Positions 26,178-34,892 of a stretch of DNA of 64,000 nt are shown here, piece by piece (positions within the stretch are counted from its first letter, which is position 1; every line of letters starts with the position of its first letter). This stretch comes from Sphingomonas phyllosphaerae. GTDB lineage: Bacteria; Pseudomonadota; Alphaproteobacteria; Sphingomonadales; Sphingomonadaceae. A program made the position numbers and the translations under genes. The stretch lies in assembly GCF_029623345.1 (NCBI RefSeq), contig NZ_JAPYKH010000002.1, forward strand, positions 186,001-250,000. Direction: 5' to 3'. Below the pieces are notes generated by a model, which did no database searches, had not been told where the DNA came from, and saw only the letters and a list, made by a program, of their open reading frames with translations.

Positions 26178-28187
26178 ATGCGGGCGAGTCTTCGTCTTCT
26201 TCAGGATCACGGCCGGTTGTGGCGGAGGTCGGCTATTGCCGTGCTTCTTTCAGTGGCCTGCGTCCTTTGCCTCGGCGAGGCACGGGCGGGATGCATGCGC
26301 GCGCCGACCGCTGGCCTGCAAACGCTGGCGGACGACGCGGGGCGCGACCCACCCGCGCTCCTTCTCTCGACCGCAGGCGATCCGCTGCAAACGGACGGCG
26401 ATCTCGCCTGGGGTTGGCGCATGGCCGCACGGGCGGAAGCGTACGACACGCTCTCCCAGCCTGCCAAGGCGAGGAGCACCGTCCGGCAGGTGGCCGACGG
26501 CGGATCGTCCGTCGACCTGTCGCTTCGCGTAGAGTTGCTGACCCGCGCTGCGATGAACGGGCTGAAGCTCGAGCAGGTCGATCGGATCGCCTCATCGCTG
26601 TCGTCGGCCTTAGATCGTAAGGCTCCCGACATCGTGTCAGTCGCCTGCCTCCAGATCGCTCGCGGAGAGGCTCGCCGGCTATCGGGCGCGCCGGAGCGGG
26701 CGGTGTCTCTCCTCGCATCGGCCTACCGGCTCACAAAGCGGCCGGGCCGCGAGCTGCCGCACGTCATCGCCACCGAGAAGCTGGCCAGGGTATTGAACGC
26801 GGCGGGCGACCATCTCCAGGCGATCGCTCTCATCGAGGAGGTGATCGCCTGGGATACGGCGCACGATCGGAAGGTCGCGCTGGCCAACGACCTGTACTTC
26901 CGGGGGTTGTTCAATCTCACGCGAGGTGCGTACGCGGCTGCGCTCGCTGACTTCGATCGATCCAGGGTGCGGTCCCCCAGAGTGAGCGATCCGGTCGGCT
27001 CGGCATACCTCGATCTCCAGACCTGCGCCGCGTTGATTGAGCTCCGCCGTCTGCCCGCCGCGGAGCCGCTGTGCCGGCAGGCCCAGGCTGTCTTCGATGC
27101 GTGGAAGGAGCCGGCCGGTGCGCAGGCGCAGCTCCTCAGGGCAAAGATGGAATGGATGTCGGGGCGTCACGCGCGCGCGCTCGAGCTGCTCGACCACCTG
27201 CTCGAGAACGCGGACCGGCTTTCGTCCTTTGCCTCGGCGCCGCAGGCCTACCGGCTTCGCGCGGACGTGAACCGGGCCATGGGCAGGACGGAAGGCGCCT
27301 ACCAGGACTTGGAGCGTTCCGTCCGTCTGGACGAGCGGAGATCCGCCTACGAGCGGACGAGACAGACCGCTGTGCTGCGCGCCAGCTTCGAAGCGGACAG
27401 GGCGGCTGCACGTACCGAGGAGCTGGCCCGCAGTCTCCGCTTCGCGCGTGAACGCGAGAGCGAGCAGGCTCAGCGCTACCGGCAACTCGCCTGGTCGGCG
27501 GCGGCCGGCCTCGCTATGCTGGGAACGATGCTCGTCATGGGCGTCAGCCACCGGCGGAAGCTATCCCGCGCCGCGGATACCGATCCGCTCACCGGCGTGC
27601 TGAACCGGCGCTGCCTCATCGGTCGCGAGCGCAACTTGCTCCACCGCGATGGTTTCAGCGCCGCGTCTACGGTGGCTCTGCTCGACGTCGACCACTTCAA
27701 GGCCATAAACGACAAGTTCGGTCACAATGTCGGCGACGAGGTGCTCAAGCACTTCGCCGCGCTGCTCGCCTCCAGTGCCGGCCAGGACGACGTCGTCGCA
27801 CGGTGGGGAGGCGAGGAGTTCGTCATGGTGTTTCGGCATCGGTCTGAAGGCCACGCGCTAAGGGTTCTCGAGGGTATCCGCAGCAGGCTTCCCGAACAGG
27901 TCGAGGCCAAGGTGTCGGGGATGCAGGTGCGCTTCAGCGCGGGTGTCACGTCCTCGACCGACGGAGAGCCGCTTCATACGGTGATCGCCAGGGCGGATCG
28001 GGCGCTGTACCGGGCCAAGGAGTTGGGACGAGACAGGATCGAGGTCGAAGACGTGACCGCATCGACGACGTCGGAGAGGCCGCGAGCGAGGATCGACTTC
28101 AATCCGGCGCTTGCGAGTGCGCAAGAGGCAAACGAGACGGACACGCGCAGGCGCAAATCCGCATGGCCCGGCCGGCTCATTTGCTAA
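26178..28187 (+). CDS. GGDEF diguanylate cyclase with N-terminal helical-repeat sensor
   Basis: About 669 residues. The start at 26178 is supported by GAGGATC 8 bases upstream; a longer frame starts at 26100. A signal peptide/anchor (AIAVLLSVACVLCLGEARA) leads to a periplasmic region of TPR-like helices (for example YAAALADFDRSRVRSPRV, residues about 100-400), then a membrane helix near residues 436-456, and the GGDEF domain. The domain has DPLTGVLNRRCL, LLDVDHFKAINDKFGHNVGD and GGEEF at about residue 543, so the active site is intact. An RxxD inhibitory site is not obvious. It makes cyclic di-GMP. It is a single gene. Confidence 0.92.
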   Translation: MRASLRLLQDHGRLWRRSAIAVLLSVACVLCLGEARAGCMRAPTAGLQTLADDAGRDPPALLLSTAGDPLQTDGDLAWGWRMAARAEAYDTLSQPAKARSTVRQVADGGSSVDLSLRVELLTRAAMNGLKLEQVDRIASSLSSALDRKAPDIVSVACLQIARGEARRLSGAPERAVSLLASAYRLTKRPGRELPHVIATEKLARVLNAAGDHLQAIALIEEVIAWDTAHDRKVALANDLYFRGLFNLTRGAYAAALADFDRSRVRSPRVSDPVGSAYLDLQTCAALIELRRLPAAEPLCRQAQAVFDAWKEPAGAQAQLLRAKMEWMSGRHARALELLDHLLENADRLSSFASAPQAYRLRADVNRAMGRTEGAYQDLERSVRLDERRSAYERTRQTAVLRASFEADRAAARTEELARSLRFARERESEQAQRYRQLAWSAAAGLAMLGTMLVMGVSHRRKLSRAADTDPLTGVLNRRCLIGRERNLLHRDGFSAASTVALLDVDHFKAINDKFGHNVGDEVLKHFAALLASSAGQDDVVARWGGEEFVMVFRHRSEGHALRVLEGIRSRLPEQVEAKVSGMQVRFSAGVTSSTDGEPLHTVIARADRALYRAKELGRDRIEVEDVTASTTSERPRARIDFNPALASAQEANETDTRRRKSAWPGRLIC

Positions 28188-28350
28188 ACGTCGCCACTTG
28201 GTTAAGCTGCGCGTCACGAGCGGCGGGGCGAACTATGACGATACGACCGTGACACAGCTACAAAATCGCTCAGAGACCGTCTGATCGTTGGCGAGGGGAT
28301 TGAGCGGTCTTCGCTCTTGCGGCGTTCGCACAAAGGAAGGAGAGCGCTTA

Positions 28351-29805
28351 GTGACCACCGAGGTCCTCACCGCAGTGTGGAGAGAGGCGCCGCGAGTGCG
28401 CCTGCTCACCGACCGACCTGTGGCGCGAGCTGGCCGCTACGTCCTCTGCTGGCTGCAGCAGGCATTGCGTGCCCGAGACAATCCAGTCGTCGACGCAGCA
28501 GTCCGGTTAGGCAATGCGTTTGGTCTGCCTGTCTTGGTCTATCACGGCGTGCGGGAGGATTACCCTTACGCATCCGATCGGCTGCACCGCTTTATTCTCG
28601 GCGCCAGCGTGGATCTCGCGGCTGGCTGCCACGAGCGAGGGCTCGCGTGCGTGCAGTACGTTGACCGCGCCGAGCGACGGGAGAAGGGGTTGGTTCATCG
28701 CCTCGCCGCGGAAGCGGCCGCAGTGGTGCTGGAAGATCAGCCGACCTTTGTCGCCCGATGGCAGGCGGAGCGTGTCGCCGCCCGGGCAAAGGTGGCGGTA
28801 TTCGCCGTCAACGCCGCCTGCCTGGTGCCGCCGGCGCTGATCGGCGACGATGTTCGCGGTCGATCCGGTTTCCTGCGGCGGCACGAGCCGGAGCGCGCTG
28901 CCTGGTCGACGTGGAATGAAGAGAGTTCCGATGTGGCGCCGTACGCGGGTGACCTGCCGTTCACGCCCGACCCGCTGGGGAGCCTCGACCTCGACGATCT
29001 GGTCGCGAGACTCGACATCGACCATTCGCTACCTGTCAGCGAGATGCATCCGCCGGGCCGTGTCGCCGCAAGCGCGCGCCTCTCCCGCTTGGTGCACGAG
29101 GTCCTGCCGGTCTACGCCGCAGCCCGGAACGATGCCACGCGGAACGAGAGCGCCAGCGGCCTCTCGCCCTACCTGCACTTCGGCGTGCTCGGCCCGCGCG
29201 AGATCATGGCGGCGGTGAACGGCGCTTCGGCAGGCGGCCAGCACAAGCGGAAGTTCGCAGACGAGCTGCTCGGCTGGCGTGAATGGTTCCACTACCAGGC
29301 CAGGCAGCTGGCGGCGCCGGAACGGTACGACCGCGTCGCCGATTGGGCTCGCCGCACGCTGTCGGACCATGCCGTCGATCCTCGACCCGAGATGGAGACG
29401 CTCATAGCCATGTTGGCGGGTGAGACGAGCGATGAGACGTGGAATGCGTGTCAGCGGCAGTTCCTCATCGATGGCTGGATGCACAACAACCTTCGCATGT
29501 ACTGGGCCAAGCGGATCATCGCGATGACCGCCAGCCCAGAGGCCGCATGGGCCACCGCATGTTACCTCAACGACCGGCTCAGCCTCGATGGACGAGACCC
29601 GAGCACCTACGGCAACATCGCCGCGATGTTCGCCGGCTCGCCGTCCGATCGAGAAAGACCAATTTACGGGCGAGTGGCCACACGCGGAGACGGTTCCACC
29701 CGAAAGAGGGAAGGCGGCGGCGCATGGCTTGCAGCATCGGCGACTCGTATGCCGCCGCGGCTGACCATAGAAGAGGTGGCCGTCGACCCTTATCTCACCG
29801 GCTAG
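28351..29805 (+). CDS. Class II-type DNA photolyase (cryptochrome/photolyase family)
   Basis: About 484 residues. The GTG at 28351 has AAGGAGAG 8 bases upstream. The N-terminal alpha/beta domain has YVLCWLQQALRARDNPVVDA, as in class II enzymes; the FAD domain has SGLSPYLHFGVLGPREIM, GWREWFHYQAR, and the class II signature GWMHNNLRMYWAKRI with LNDRLSLDGRDPSTYGNIA. It repairs UV-made cyclobutane pyrimidine dimers with light and FAD. A single gene; no linked regulator. Key FAD-binding regions are intact; whether the Trp electron chain is complete was not checked. Confidence 0.9.
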   Translation: MTTEVLTAVWREAPRVRLLTDRPVARAGRYVLCWLQQALRARDNPVVDAAVRLGNAFGLPVLVYHGVREDYPYASDRLHRFILGASVDLAAGCHERGLACVQYVDRAERREKGLVHRLAAEAAAVVLEDQPTFVARWQAERVAARAKVAVFAVNAACLVPPALIGDDVRGRSGFLRRHEPERAAWSTWNEESSDVAPYAGDLPFTPDPLGSLDLDDLVARLDIDHSLPVSEMHPPGRVAASARLSRLVHEVLPVYAAARNDATRNESASGLSPYLHFGVLGPREIMAAVNGASAGGQHKRKFADELLGWREWFHYQARQLAAPERYDRVADWARRTLSDHAVDPRPEMETLIAMLAGETSDETWNACQRQFLIDGWMHNNLRMYWAKRIIAMTASPEAAWATACYLNDRLSLDGRDPSTYGNIAAMFAGSPSDRERPIYGRVATRGDGSTRKREGGGAWLAASATRMPPRLTIEEVAVDPYLTG

Positions 29806-30032
29806 CCGATGGTCTGAGCATTTGTGCGATGCCCGCAGTCGAGGCAGCTGCCGAGAGGACGGAGCGACACGACACGGGAGGCGCGCCTGGGACGTCCGCT
29901 TCCGGGTTCTCGGCGTTGAGGGCAGAGGCCGCTACGGGTCGCGTCGGCGCCGCGATGAGGTGGGCCAGCCTCAGCTTCATGCTCGCAACCGTCCGCCGCT
30001 TTGCCGGCCTCACCCTCAACGGTAATGGCGTT

Positions 30033-30404
30033 CTAACAGGTCGAGTGCAGGAGCGCGCCGACCGCTCTGTCGCGTGCGAGCGTGTTGTAGAGGTCCACGG
30101 CGGCGCGCGTCTCAAGGACGTGCGCTTCGACGGCGGCGTCTGCGAGCAGGGCGAGTGTCTCCTGCATTGTCTGCAGTCGCAGGTGCATGCCCCTGCTGAG
30201 GATCACGACCTCGCAGCCGAGATCGATGAGCTCTCTCACGTCGACGGGCTGGATGCCGGGCTCGTGCCGTGTGCCGGTCTCGCTCCAATCCCATTCGCGT
30301 CCACCGCCTGGGTAGAGCTTGAGGTCGCGAGCGCGAGCAAGCCCCTCGACCTCGATAGCGCCCCACGCCAAGCGGTTGACCTTAGGGGATGGATCAAGAG
30401 GCAT
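30033..30404 (-). CDS. Mth938-like domain protein
   Basis: A 123-residue protein of the Mth938/DUF498 type, related to NDUFAF3. Motifs are VNRLAWGAIEVEGLARARDL, KLYPGGGREWDW, and LIDLGCEVVILSRG. The start is ATG with GGGAGC 8 bases upstream. In alphaproteobacteria such genes often lie near secF and similar; here it stands alone between the photolyase and the K+ channel genes. Role unclear; assembly of respiratory complex I is known for the mitochondrial relative. Confidence 0.85.
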   Translation of the reverse strand: MPLDPSPKVNRLAWGAIEVEGLARARDLKLYPGGGREWDWSETGTRHEPGIQPVDVRELIDLGCEVVILSRGMHLRLQTMQETLALLADAAVEAHVLETRAAVDLYNTLARDRAVGALLHSTC

Positions 30405-30688
30405 GGAACGCTCCCTGACACGTAAGCGATGAAAGTGGGCTCGCCTCTTGTATCAGCTTCGAAGAGTGCGAGCACGTCCGGCGATCTCCCGGACTGGGTT
30501 TGGAATGCTGGGTCCGCCACTTGCCGGCACGCGCTTCGCCGCAGCCCGCTGTCGACGGTTCATGATGTACAACGAACCGGTCGCCGGGAATAAGCTGCGT
30601 CCGACGCGCAGCCCGCCTCTCAACAAGAACGGGCGATTAATTTGCGGATGTCAGGACCGTGTGGGCGACTGGTTCGGGGACGGAGCTT

Positions 30689-31759
30689 TCAGCTCGCCTC
30701 GATAAGCTCGATGATCCAATCTCCTGCCATCAAGCGCGGCTCTTCGGCTTGTGCCACCTCGATCACCTGATGGTTCCGGTAGATCCGTACGATCTGACCT
30801 CCTACTGCGGTACGGGCTGATGAGCCAATTTCATCTGCTCGGACGGCACGTTCCCGCAGCTCGATGCGACCAGCTCGCGTGACCAGGTCGGTGACGTAGT
30901 CTGCAACATGCGGACCCGTGGTGCACTGAGCGAGCAGCTGCCCCCCGAAGCTGACGGGATTGACGATGATGCTCGCGCCTGCATCGCGAGCAAGCAGCTC
31001 GTTCTCGATAGCCCCGATCGACACGGCGATGCCGGCGTGCGGAGCAAGCCGGCGACAGGTGAGGATGATTAGAACGGCAGTGTCGTCTCGACCCGGGCAG
31101 ACGATGATGTTGCTGGCAGCCTCAACCTTCGCAATTTCGAGTACCCGATTGTGGGTCGCATCGCCCTCGACCGTTGCGACGCCCCATTCCTCAGCGAGCC
31201 GCAATCGACCGCTATCCTCATCGACGACGACGATGCGGTCAGGAGAATGACCTCGTTCGAGCAACTCGCTGACTGCCGCCGAGCCCGATCTGCCGTAGCC
31301 GCAGACGATGACGTGATCCTTCAGCTCATGTCTGACGAGGCCCATGCGCCACCGCTCCCAGCCTTGCCTCAGCATGAAGCTGTAGGCGCTACCCAGAAAT
31401 ATGAGGAACACAAAAATTCGGATCGGGGTGACGACGAACGTGTCGAACATGCGCGCAGAGTCGCTGACCGGGACAATGTCGCCGTACCCCACGGTCGTGA
31501 CCGTGATGACGGTGAAATATACGATGTCGAGGAAGCTGACCGTCCCGTCCGTATTGTCCCGAAGGCCGCCGCGATCGATCCAATGTCCGCCCAGGGCGAT
31601 GCCGACGAGCACCAGCACCGCGACACCGCGGATCGCCAAGGTCGCCAGCGGACGAAGCCGCCCGGGACGGTAAAAGCGTGGTCGTACGTCCACTATCGCG
31701 GACCGAGCCGCCATGCGGCCCGGGACTAACGCGCGCTTTTTCGACCGGCGATGGTTCAC
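30689..31759 (-). CDS. Two-helix potassium channel with RCK (TrkA-N) domain
   Basis: A 356-residue protein. Two membrane helices (about residues 40-58 and 112-130) flank the pore with the K+ selectivity filter TVTTVGYGD. The RCK domain has the Rossmann motif VIVCGYGRSGSAAVSELLERG and a later C-terminal portion with TRAGRIELRERAV. It should conduct K+ across the inner membrane, gated by a nucleotide or ion at RCK. The GTG start at 31759 is not well supported; an ATG at 31714 is possible. No partners nearby. Confidence 0.9.
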   Translation of the reverse strand: MNHRRSKKRALVPGRMAARSAIVDVRPRFYRPGRLRPLATLAIRGVAVLVLVGIALGGHWIDRGGLRDNTDGTVSFLDIVYFTVITVTTVGYGDIVPVSDSARMFDTFVVTPIRIFVFLIFLGSAYSFMLRQGWERWRMGLVRHELKDHVIVCGYGRSGSAAVSELLERGHSPDRIVVVDEDSGRLRLAEEWGVATVEGDATHNRVLEIAKVEAASNIIVCPGRDDTAVLIILTCRRLAPHAGIAVSIGAIENELLARDAGASIIVNPVSFGGQLLAQCTTGPHVADYVTDLVTRAGRIELRERAVRADEIGSSARTAVGGQIVRIYRNHQVIEVAQAEEPRLMAGDWIIELIEAS

Positions 31760-31895
31760 GAACTTAGGCTTAGTACGTAGCGGATCATACCGGCATTCTC
31801 AGCGACGGCCTTTGCGACGCGCAAGGCCTTTCCTGCCGGGATGGAGCCTTGCCGATTTTACCGCATCTCGAAGCGGGCTGGGCGAACTCACAGAG
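31760..31895. other. Spacer after the channel gene
   Basis: Short spacer upstream of the channel gene, presumably holding its promoter. It starts a 1-kb stretch (31.76-32.76 kb) in which only one doubtful small frame was found; the remainder of that stretch (32088-32760) showed nothing I recognise. Confidence 0.3.
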
Positions 31896-32087
31896 CTAGT
31901 TGGCGGCCCTTTGGCCGGAGCGAGCCACAAGATCGCGCCATTGATTATGCGCTTCTTCAAAGCAAACGAAACACAGGCCGGCGCTACCCGCGGGGCAAAC
32001 CTGACATTGCACGCAAAGCCCGTGGCCGAGCGACGGATGCGGTTCATGGCGCGGGCCTGACGTGGGAGGGAAATATGGTATAATCAT
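31896..32087 (-). CDS. Possible Cys-rich small protein
   Basis: A 63-residue frame starting MIIPYFPPTSGPRHEP with the Cys pattern LCVQCQVCPAGSAGLCFVCF (C-x2-C-x2-C-x7-C-x2-C), like a small zinc ribbon, and a helical end EEAHNQWRDLVARSG. GAGGGG lies about 11 bases before the ATG and is poorly spaced. Family unknown. The cysteine spacing is unlikely in random sequence but not decisive. Confidence 0.33.
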   Translation of the reverse strand: MIIPYFPPTSGPRHEPHPSLGHGLCVQCQVCPAGSAGLCFVCFEEAHNQWRDLVARSGQRAAN

Positions 32088-32760
32088 TGGCCTTGTACCC
32101 CTCGCGATCGTGTGAGCATGAAGCGTGCATGATCTAACCGCATCCCTTACCTGGCGATAGAGCGATCCCTTACAGTCAATCGTTTGCAACGTTGTTTAGT
32201 GCTCAGCTTGCCCAGCTAAGATTGAAGCTTTGATGCTCGAAGTGACACAAGGCAGGTGACCGCACCTATTTAACGGACGTCCTCAGACATGGAACACGAG
32301 ATGCCTTGAACTCCAAGCATCATCAAAAAGGTTCGACGTTACGCTTCTCGTGACACCCGAGTCCTTACCGCCCTGACGAAAAGCAGGGGGCTGTCGTCCA
32401 CCTGGACGAATGAGCGACACAACCAATCTTCTGCGCGGGATTGACCTGCGCCTGGTGCCGAGCTGCCCTGGTCGCCGCTTTGCTTGCTGATTGGATCTTG
32501 ATGTCATGCGGAGGGAGTATGCGCTCCCCCATCTGAGCGAGTGAGGAATGCAGGTCTTTGCGCTACATCGTTGAGCGGCCTTGACCCCCTGAGCGATGGG
32601 CTGTCCCGATACCCGGCTGGCCGTCAAGACCGATCGGGTCCACCGGGTTACGGGTTCTCGCTGTCGGTAAACACGTTCTGTTTTGAACGCTCATACAAGC
32701 CCGAGCGATTTGACCGTGGCGGTTCGCCTGTTTTCAATACCTTCTTGATAGGCAGGTCAC

Positions 32761-32928
32761 ATGCCCAACGATCCGACGATCATAGCCAAGCTCCGGTTCG
32801 CTCATCCTAAGATGACGTGGGGACTATACCTGCCGGACGAGGGACGATGGCTTGACCTCCTCTTCAACCAGGAGCTTGAAGCGCGGCGCTTCGCTAAGAA
32901 CCTCATGCGGACCTCTGCTGCTGGCTGA
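32761..32928 (+). CDS. Small hypothetical protein
   Basis: A 55-residue frame, MPNDPTIIAKLRFAHPKMTW and then LYLPDEGRWLDLLFNQELEA, ending with a basic helix. AGG-CAGG lies 5-10 bases before the ATG. The mix of aromatic and charged residues is protein-like. Family not recognised. It precedes the AraC-like gene by about 300 bases on the same strand. Confidence 0.5.
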   Translation: MPNDPTIIAKLRFAHPKMTWGLYLPDEGRWLDLLFNQELEARRFAKNLMRTSAAG

Positions 32929-33224
32929 TTCACAGACGCGGCCACGAGCGGCAACGTGATAGTCCGCTCCTGCGGCGGTCGGCGAGCGTCATGTTCGTGT
33001 CGGACATGGCGTGCGCGGAGAGGAGGCTGAGCGGCGCACCGATTTAGGACCGACACGCCCTGGCAACTCGCGTCGAGCGTCCAAGAACGGGGCAGGTATA
33101 GCCGAGATAGCACCGCGTGACCCTTTAGGATTGCAGGTTGAGGCCTTGTTCGGCTTCGTCGCGACGGGCACTGCCGCGGGTAGGGCTGCCCGAGATCAGG
33201 TGGTCACGTTGCGATAGGGCCTTG
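32929..33224. other. Intergenic stretch without recognised content
   Basis: Just under 300 bases before the AraC-like gene. No convincing frame, hairpin with T-run or RNA gene was seen. Confidence 0.35.
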
Positions 33225-34151
33225 ATGAGAACCGATGACCTGCGCGGTGGCACGAACCGGACGAATGTATCCCTGAACGCGTTCGCGATGCCGGATGGCT
33301 TGGCGATGCGCTACGATCTGCCTGGTGTCAGCCTGCGGGAAACCGTCAGTGGATACGCCACCTATGCCGCGCGTGATCGCGCCGAGATGATAAACTGGTT
33401 TCTGCCGGCGCCGCCCATGATCTGCGTGCTGCTCGACGCTGGACCGGTTTCCATCACCCTTCGACAGCACCGTTTCAACGTGGATCGCGTCAGTCTCTAC
33501 GGTCCTACGAGCCGCGCCTTTCGAGCAACCACGAACGGGGGTATCCAGGTCGGCGTCGGCCTGACCGCGTTAGGTTGGATCAGGCTGGTCCCGCTTTCCT
33601 CCTCCGCGCTCCACAACCGGGTGTTGCCGCTTCGGACGATCATGAGTGAGGCGCTTTCCGATAGCCTGCTCAACTCACTTCTTGCGCTCGTGGATGAGAC
33701 GGAGATCGCAGCCACGTTGGACGCAATCTTGACGCCTTTATTTGCCAATGAGCATCCCTACGACGACATCGTCAGGCGCTTCACGGAGCTCATGCTGGTC
33801 GGCGGGGTAATCGAGATCGCCGACGCGGCGGATCGGCTCGCGCTTTCCTCAGATACGCTCCGCCGCGTCGCTACATATGCATTTGGCATGCCGCCGAAAA
33901 TGCTACTTCGACGCGCGCGCTTCCTCCGCTCGTTCATCGGACTGCTCAGTTCGGGGGGAATCCAGGCATATGACCGCATCGACAGCAGCTACCACGATGC
34001 GTCGCATTTTCTGCGGGATGCGAACGACTTCCTTGGCACCACGCCCCGCCGTTTTATGGCACAAGGAACGACCTTCATGACGGCAAGTCTTGTCGCTCGT
34101 GCCGCCGCGATCGGAGCACCCGCCCACGCGCTTCATGCGCAAACCCCATAG
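33225..34151 (+). CDS. AraC-like transcriptional regulator (divergent family)
   Basis: About 308 residues. The N-terminal part is beta-rich (FLPAPPMICVLLDAGPVSIT) with FNVDRVSLYGPTSRAFR, as in AraC proteins with DUF6597-type sensors. The C-terminal part has a degenerate double HTH: IADAADRLALSSDTLRRV and the second motif YHDASHFLRDANDFLGTTPR. The match to AraC is fair but the helices differ from standard. Start ATG at 33225 has only a weak ribosome site. Target genes unknown. Confidence 0.7.
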   Translation: MRTDDLRGGTNRTNVSLNAFAMPDGLAMRYDLPGVSLRETVSGYATYAARDRAEMINWFLPAPPMICVLLDAGPVSITLRQHRFNVDRVSLYGPTSRAFRATTNGGIQVGVGLTALGWIRLVPLSSSALHNRVLPLRTIMSEALSDSLLNSLLALVDETEIAATLDAILTPLFANEHPYDDIVRRFTELMLVGGVIEIADAADRLALSSDTLRRVATYAFGMPPKMLLRRARFLRSFIGLLSSGGIQAYDRIDSSYHDASHFLRDANDFLGTTPRRFMAQGTTFMTASLVARAAAIGAPAHALHAQTP

Positions 34152-34202
34152 TCACTAGTCGAGCGGCTCGCGAACCATAGGCCACAATCCTAAAACGAGA
34201 CG

Positions 34203-34892
34203 TCACCTAGCATCCGCGATCATCGCTCTTCCTTGATCCGACAGACGATAGTGACCGGGGCGCTCCCGCTCGAACCAGCCGTAGACATTACGCGACAGAA
34301 TGGTGCCGGCATCTTCCGCCAGGTGGCGCAGATCACGCGGCCGTGCGCCGCCGTCGCGCATCGCCGCCGCGCAGGCGAGCGCGCGCTGGCGATAGGCGGT
34401 CATGATCGGCTGGCGCGACGAGCCCCCGGCGCTCGGATCGCCCTGGCGCAGGGTATGTTCTCTTACAAGACGGCGACGCAGCGGTAGGTTGAGGCGCGGG
34501 CGATAGGGCACGGGCTCGCAGAGGACGGTGACAAGATCGAGGCGCAGGTCGACCGCGAGCAACCCCACACCCAGCAGGCGGCACAGGCGTGTGACCCGCT
34601 GGTCCTGGTCGCGCCCGCGGCGCGAGCCGGCGACCGCGAGATAGACAATATCGGCGCCGCGCATTCGGTCGACCGCCTGAAGCACCAGCTCGAGCGTGAA
34701 CGAGAGCTTGAGCTCCGCGACAACGATAAGCGGCGGCTCGCCGGCGCGAAGCCCGACGGCGTCGCAGCCGCAGACCTCGCCTTTCACCGCGAAGCCTTGT
34801 GCCTCGAGGAATGCCTTGACCGGTGCGTACAGCGCGGTCTCGCGCCAGTCGCTGGCTCGGGGTGCGCGGGCTGCCGCGTCCGACCCGCTCAT
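34203..34892 (-). CDS. DUF2161 family PD-(D/E)XK-like protein
   Basis: A 229-residue protein. The N-terminal part has VKGEVCGCDAVGLRAGEPPL and VVAELKLSFTLELVLQAVDR, which fit the DUF2161 nuclease-like core: the conserved Asp in CDAVG and ELK with Glu and Lys. The C-terminal part is a helical winged-helix-like region. The start overlaps the GH5-like stop (ATGA). Such proteins are called putative PD-(D/E)XK phosphodiesterases; the substrate is unknown. The coupling to a glycosidase gene is odd and unexplained. Confidence 0.82.
   Translation of the reverse strand: MSGSDAAARAPRASDWRETALYAPVKAFLEAQGFAVKGEVCGCDAVGLRAGEPPLIVVAELKLSFTLELVLQAVDRMRGADIVYLAVAGSRRGRDQDQRVTRLCRLLGVGLLAVDLRLDLVTVLCEPVPYRPRLNLPLRRRLVREHTLRQGDPSAGGSSRQPIMTAYRQRALACAAAMRDGGARPRDLRHLAEDAGTILSRNVYGWFERERPGHYRLSDQGRAMIADAR

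Noticed and set aside
29439..30425. A 328-codon plus-strand frame
   Set aside because: It overlaps the photolyase end and the Mth938-like gene in the opposite sense, with no protein-like motif of its own.
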